The notes beneath the pieces are model-generated. The model did not search any database, was not told the origin of the DNA, and worked only from the letters and a program-made list of their open reading frames with translations. 64,000 nucleotides of DNA, taken from the NCBI RefSeq assembly GCF_035594125.1, contig NC_087180.1, positions 13,229,115 through 13,293,114 of the forward strand, written 5' to 3'. Source of the stretch: Scylla paramamosain. Taxonomy: Eukaryota > Arthropoda > Malacostraca > Decapoda > Portunidae. Below, piece after piece: positions 60,735 to 64,000 of this stretch (positions within the stretch are counted from its first letter, which is position 1; every line of letters begins with the position of its first letter). Both the position numbers and the translations under genes were made by a program.

Positions 60735-60970
60735 CGTCGTCATCATCACAATCATCACGATCATCATCAACACCATTGTCACCATCATCAGTATCATTAT
60801 CGCCATCATCAGTATCATTATCGCCATCATCAGCATCATTACCATCATCATCAGTATCATTACCACCATCAATATCATCACCATCATCATCAATATCATT
60901 ACCCTCACCAATATCATTACCACCATCATCAATATCATCATTCTCCTCCTCTTCCTCCTCCTCATCATCA
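60735..60970. repeat. ATC triplets in 21-bp higher-order units
   Basis: CCATCATCAGTATCATTATCG repeats in tandem from about 60783, and related units continue to 60935, ending in a TCC patch. The plus frame gives a His/Tyr-rich heptad; several other frames are open as well, which argues against coding. Confidence 0.9.
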
Positions 60971-61088
60971 GTCTTATCCTCGCCAATGGGACATGAGTAA
61001 ATTATATTTTTCTCTTTGCAACATCACTTATTATTGTGATTGTAACAGCTACACTATTCCTCTTGAAGCGCAGCAGGCCAGTACATAA

Positions 61089-61093
<5 letters not shown>

Positions 61094-61165
<72 letters not shown>
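61094..61165. repeat. (AC)36 microsatellite
   Basis: Perfect array. Confidence 0.98.
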
Positions 61166-61167
<2 letters not shown>

Positions 61168-61268
61168 CCTTTGATTAAATGTCCTAAATCAGCAAAACGT
61201 TGATTTGAAAAGGGAAAGCGACGCAGCATCGTTACAAAGTATTAAAAACAACTGAAATGACAAGTTAA

Positions 61269-61278
61269 AATAATAATG

Positions 61279-61335
<57 letters not shown>
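61269..61335. repeat. (AAT)22 microsatellite
   Basis: AAT array with one GAT near its start. Confidence 0.96.
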
Positions 61336-62205
<870 letters not shown>

Positions 62206-62340
62206 CCAGCTTTCTCATAAGGAAGGCCGCCACCAGTCCCACAGAATCTCTCCTTTTGGGTATGGGGGCTGAAAATTCCTGATACCTAATTAACAGCGAA
62301 AGGAATGTGATTAATCTTTATTAACCCCTACACACACACG

Positions 62341-62342
<2 letters not shown>

Positions 62343-62433
<91 letters not shown>
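62343..62433. repeat. (CT)45 microsatellite
   Basis: Perfect; preceded by a short ACACAC stretch (62331-62342). Confidence 0.98.
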
Positions 62434-62437
<4 letters not shown>

Positions 62438-63067
62438 ATTTAGGTCATGATAACTTCCTGCAGCTTCCTGTTCTTTGTTACTCTAAGCAGCGCCATTTCG
62501 CTTGAACTCTTTCTGGAAGTTGGTCTGTGGAGTTCGTGATGAGCGTGATTCACTTCCTTCACTCCTTTGTTTTCCTTTTCATTTCATAGTCGTTCAGCTT
62601 CAACTTTTCCAGACGAGCTATTTTTTGTTAATCTCTGCAATTGAAGTCGGCATGCTATTTTTTTTTTTTCATTTACTCTCCTTTAATAACCAGCATAGTT
62701 TCCATGTATTTGTGACGACGATCATTCTTCAGAACCAGGCGGAACGATCTGCTCGGTTCCTCTACGTATTTTATTTTTTTTTCCATTGTTTATGGCTCTT
62801 GTGCCCTGACGAGTCTCCTACAGTGCCTTATCTGCTCGATCTGCCTCTGCTAACGTCACTACCCGCCCACTCTTGTCCCTCTCCTCATTGGATGTAGGGA
62901 GCCTTTTGTAGCATGTCTCTGCTTATTATTCTCTGTTTATCTCGGCATGGTTGTAATTTGGAGCACAATGATACTGCTGCACTTTCACGTCCTGTTACCT
63001 CTCCAGTGGTGATTATGCTCTTGCTGATGTCGAGTGTTAGCAGATGGCGAGATAAGTCAGGTATTCT
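62434..63067. other. unique DNA
   Basis: Mixed to T-rich; 131-codon plus frame without recognised features (62502-62897). Confidence 0.5.
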
Positions 63068-63290
63068 GCTATATGTGTTTGCTTGTTTACCTGTTTGCTT
63101 GTCTATTTGTCTGTCTTCATGTCTATCCTTCTGTCTGCCTGTTTCCATGTCTGTCTGTCTGTCCATCTACCTATCTGCTCGTTTGTCTGTTTTCTTGCCT
63201 GTCTGTCTCTCTGTCTATCTGCTTGTCTGTCTGTCTGTGTATCTGTCTATCTGTCTGTCTGTCCGTCTATCCGTCTGTCTGTCTGTTCGG
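63068..63290. repeat. imperfect (GTCT)n tract
   Basis: About 220 bases of GTCT tetramers with many TTGC, ATCT and TTTC variants. Long Cys/Leu/Ser frames are artefacts. Confidence 0.92.
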
Positions 63291-63774
63291 AGAGGCACCA
63301 GAAATGTGTGAGGATCAAGGATTTTTATTAAGCTTCCAAAGTTCGCCACGCGTTTCGCTAAGTTTACAGAGAATGTTTGAGTGCCCTCCATTTTTACCTT
63401 GTAGGGAGCGAGAGCTACGAGGCACTCAGTTTGTTGTCACTCAGGGTGGTGGCTGGGAGTTGTTTCCTGACTGAGTATCGTGCACCACTTCAGGCAACAG
63501 TATCCATTCTCCTCTCCGGGACATGCAGCGGTGCCGTCCCATGAATGTTGGTTTCTGTGTTCTCTGAATGCTAACGTTTGCTCTTCTTTAAATATCAACG
63601 TTTGTCCTTTAATGAATATGAGTCTCAATAAAGTTACGTTGTCTCAGCGCTCAAGGTGATGCTGTGAGTTGTCACACGGCTTTGTATTACTGCACGGGTT
63701 AACGTCCGCTTGATTATGAATTAATACATCTGAGCATGTCTCTGTGATGAGGACGCACGAATCTAGTAATAATG

Positions 63775-63775
<1 letters not shown>
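63291..63775. other. unique DNA
   Basis: Words related to AACGTTTG near 63570 and 63598 suggest a small duplication; no gene seen. Confidence 0.5.

Positions 63776-63854
<79 letters not shown>
63776..63854. repeat. (ACT)25 microsatellite
   Basis: Nearly perfect; ends in ACC triplets. Confidence 0.97.
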
Positions 63855-63857
<3 letters not shown>

Positions 63858-64000
63858 TCTACCTCCACCTGATATATAATTTTTAACTATCTACGATTAT
63901 TTAACTGGCAGACATGTTAAAAATAAAGAGATGTGTTAATGTCCTTTTTTTCAAATCTAATGAAAAGTAGAGATTAATTTGTTCACTAAGGATCAAAATA

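Overview
The window looks like non-coding, very repeat-rich DNA from an arthropod nuclear genome, most likely a decapod crustacean. I found no gene I can support. Three things point to the source. (1) Perfect (AG)n/(CT)n, (AC)n/(GT)n, (AAT)n, (ACT)n and (GGT)n arrays occur at extreme density. (2) At 13375-13747 there are two eroded 3' ends of a non-LTR retrotransposon family that I recognise from memory as common in decapod genomes; no search was run. (3) A short TTAGG-type (arthropod telomere-like) stretch lies at 59787-59810. There is no operon structure, no rRNA, no intact tRNA and no CRISPR. Nearly all long open frames are translations of simple repeats, such as Leu-Ser, Arg-Glu, Thr-His and Cys-Val runs.

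Layout. 1-5 kb: a tRNA-like SINE head, then mostly (AG)n arrays in A/T-rich unique DNA. 5.6-8.3 kb: a strongly pyrimidine-rich block with six (CT)n arrays in a row and a ~155-bp minisatellite. 8.3-15 kb: mixed unique DNA with several short diverged tandem duplications and the retrotransposon remnants. 15-18.6 kb: alternating (CT)n and (AG)n arrays around a 10-bp GC-box-like minisatellite. 19.3-20.9 kb: a pyrimidine block followed directly by a purine block that contains a 231-bp tandem duplication. 20.9-28.8 kb: the densest stretch of arrays, with compound loci and two (CT)n arrays of about 255 bp. 28.8-30.2 kb: the best unique sequence, with a 179-codon open frame of doubtful meaning. 30-40 kb: trinucleotide and compound arrays, the longest being AG-ACAG-AC at 34343-34618. 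40-64 kb: longer unique islands (40.1-42.4, 48.2-49.6, 52.9-56.0 and 57.8-59.0 kb) separated by arrays and several minisatellites.

Counting by eye, there are 49 AG/CT arrays (about 4.9 kb, roughly 7-8% of the window) and about 23 AC/GT arrays, but no comparable AT or CG arrays. A second theme is moderately diverged tandem duplications with units of 24-231 bp, at more than a dozen places. The region could be intergenic or lie within a large intron; the sequence alone does not decide. I see no coherent undescribed biological system. The items most worth checking are the phased GC-box minisatellite (17861-18060), the G-quadruplex cluster (43508-43583), the compound arrays and the paired retroelement ends.
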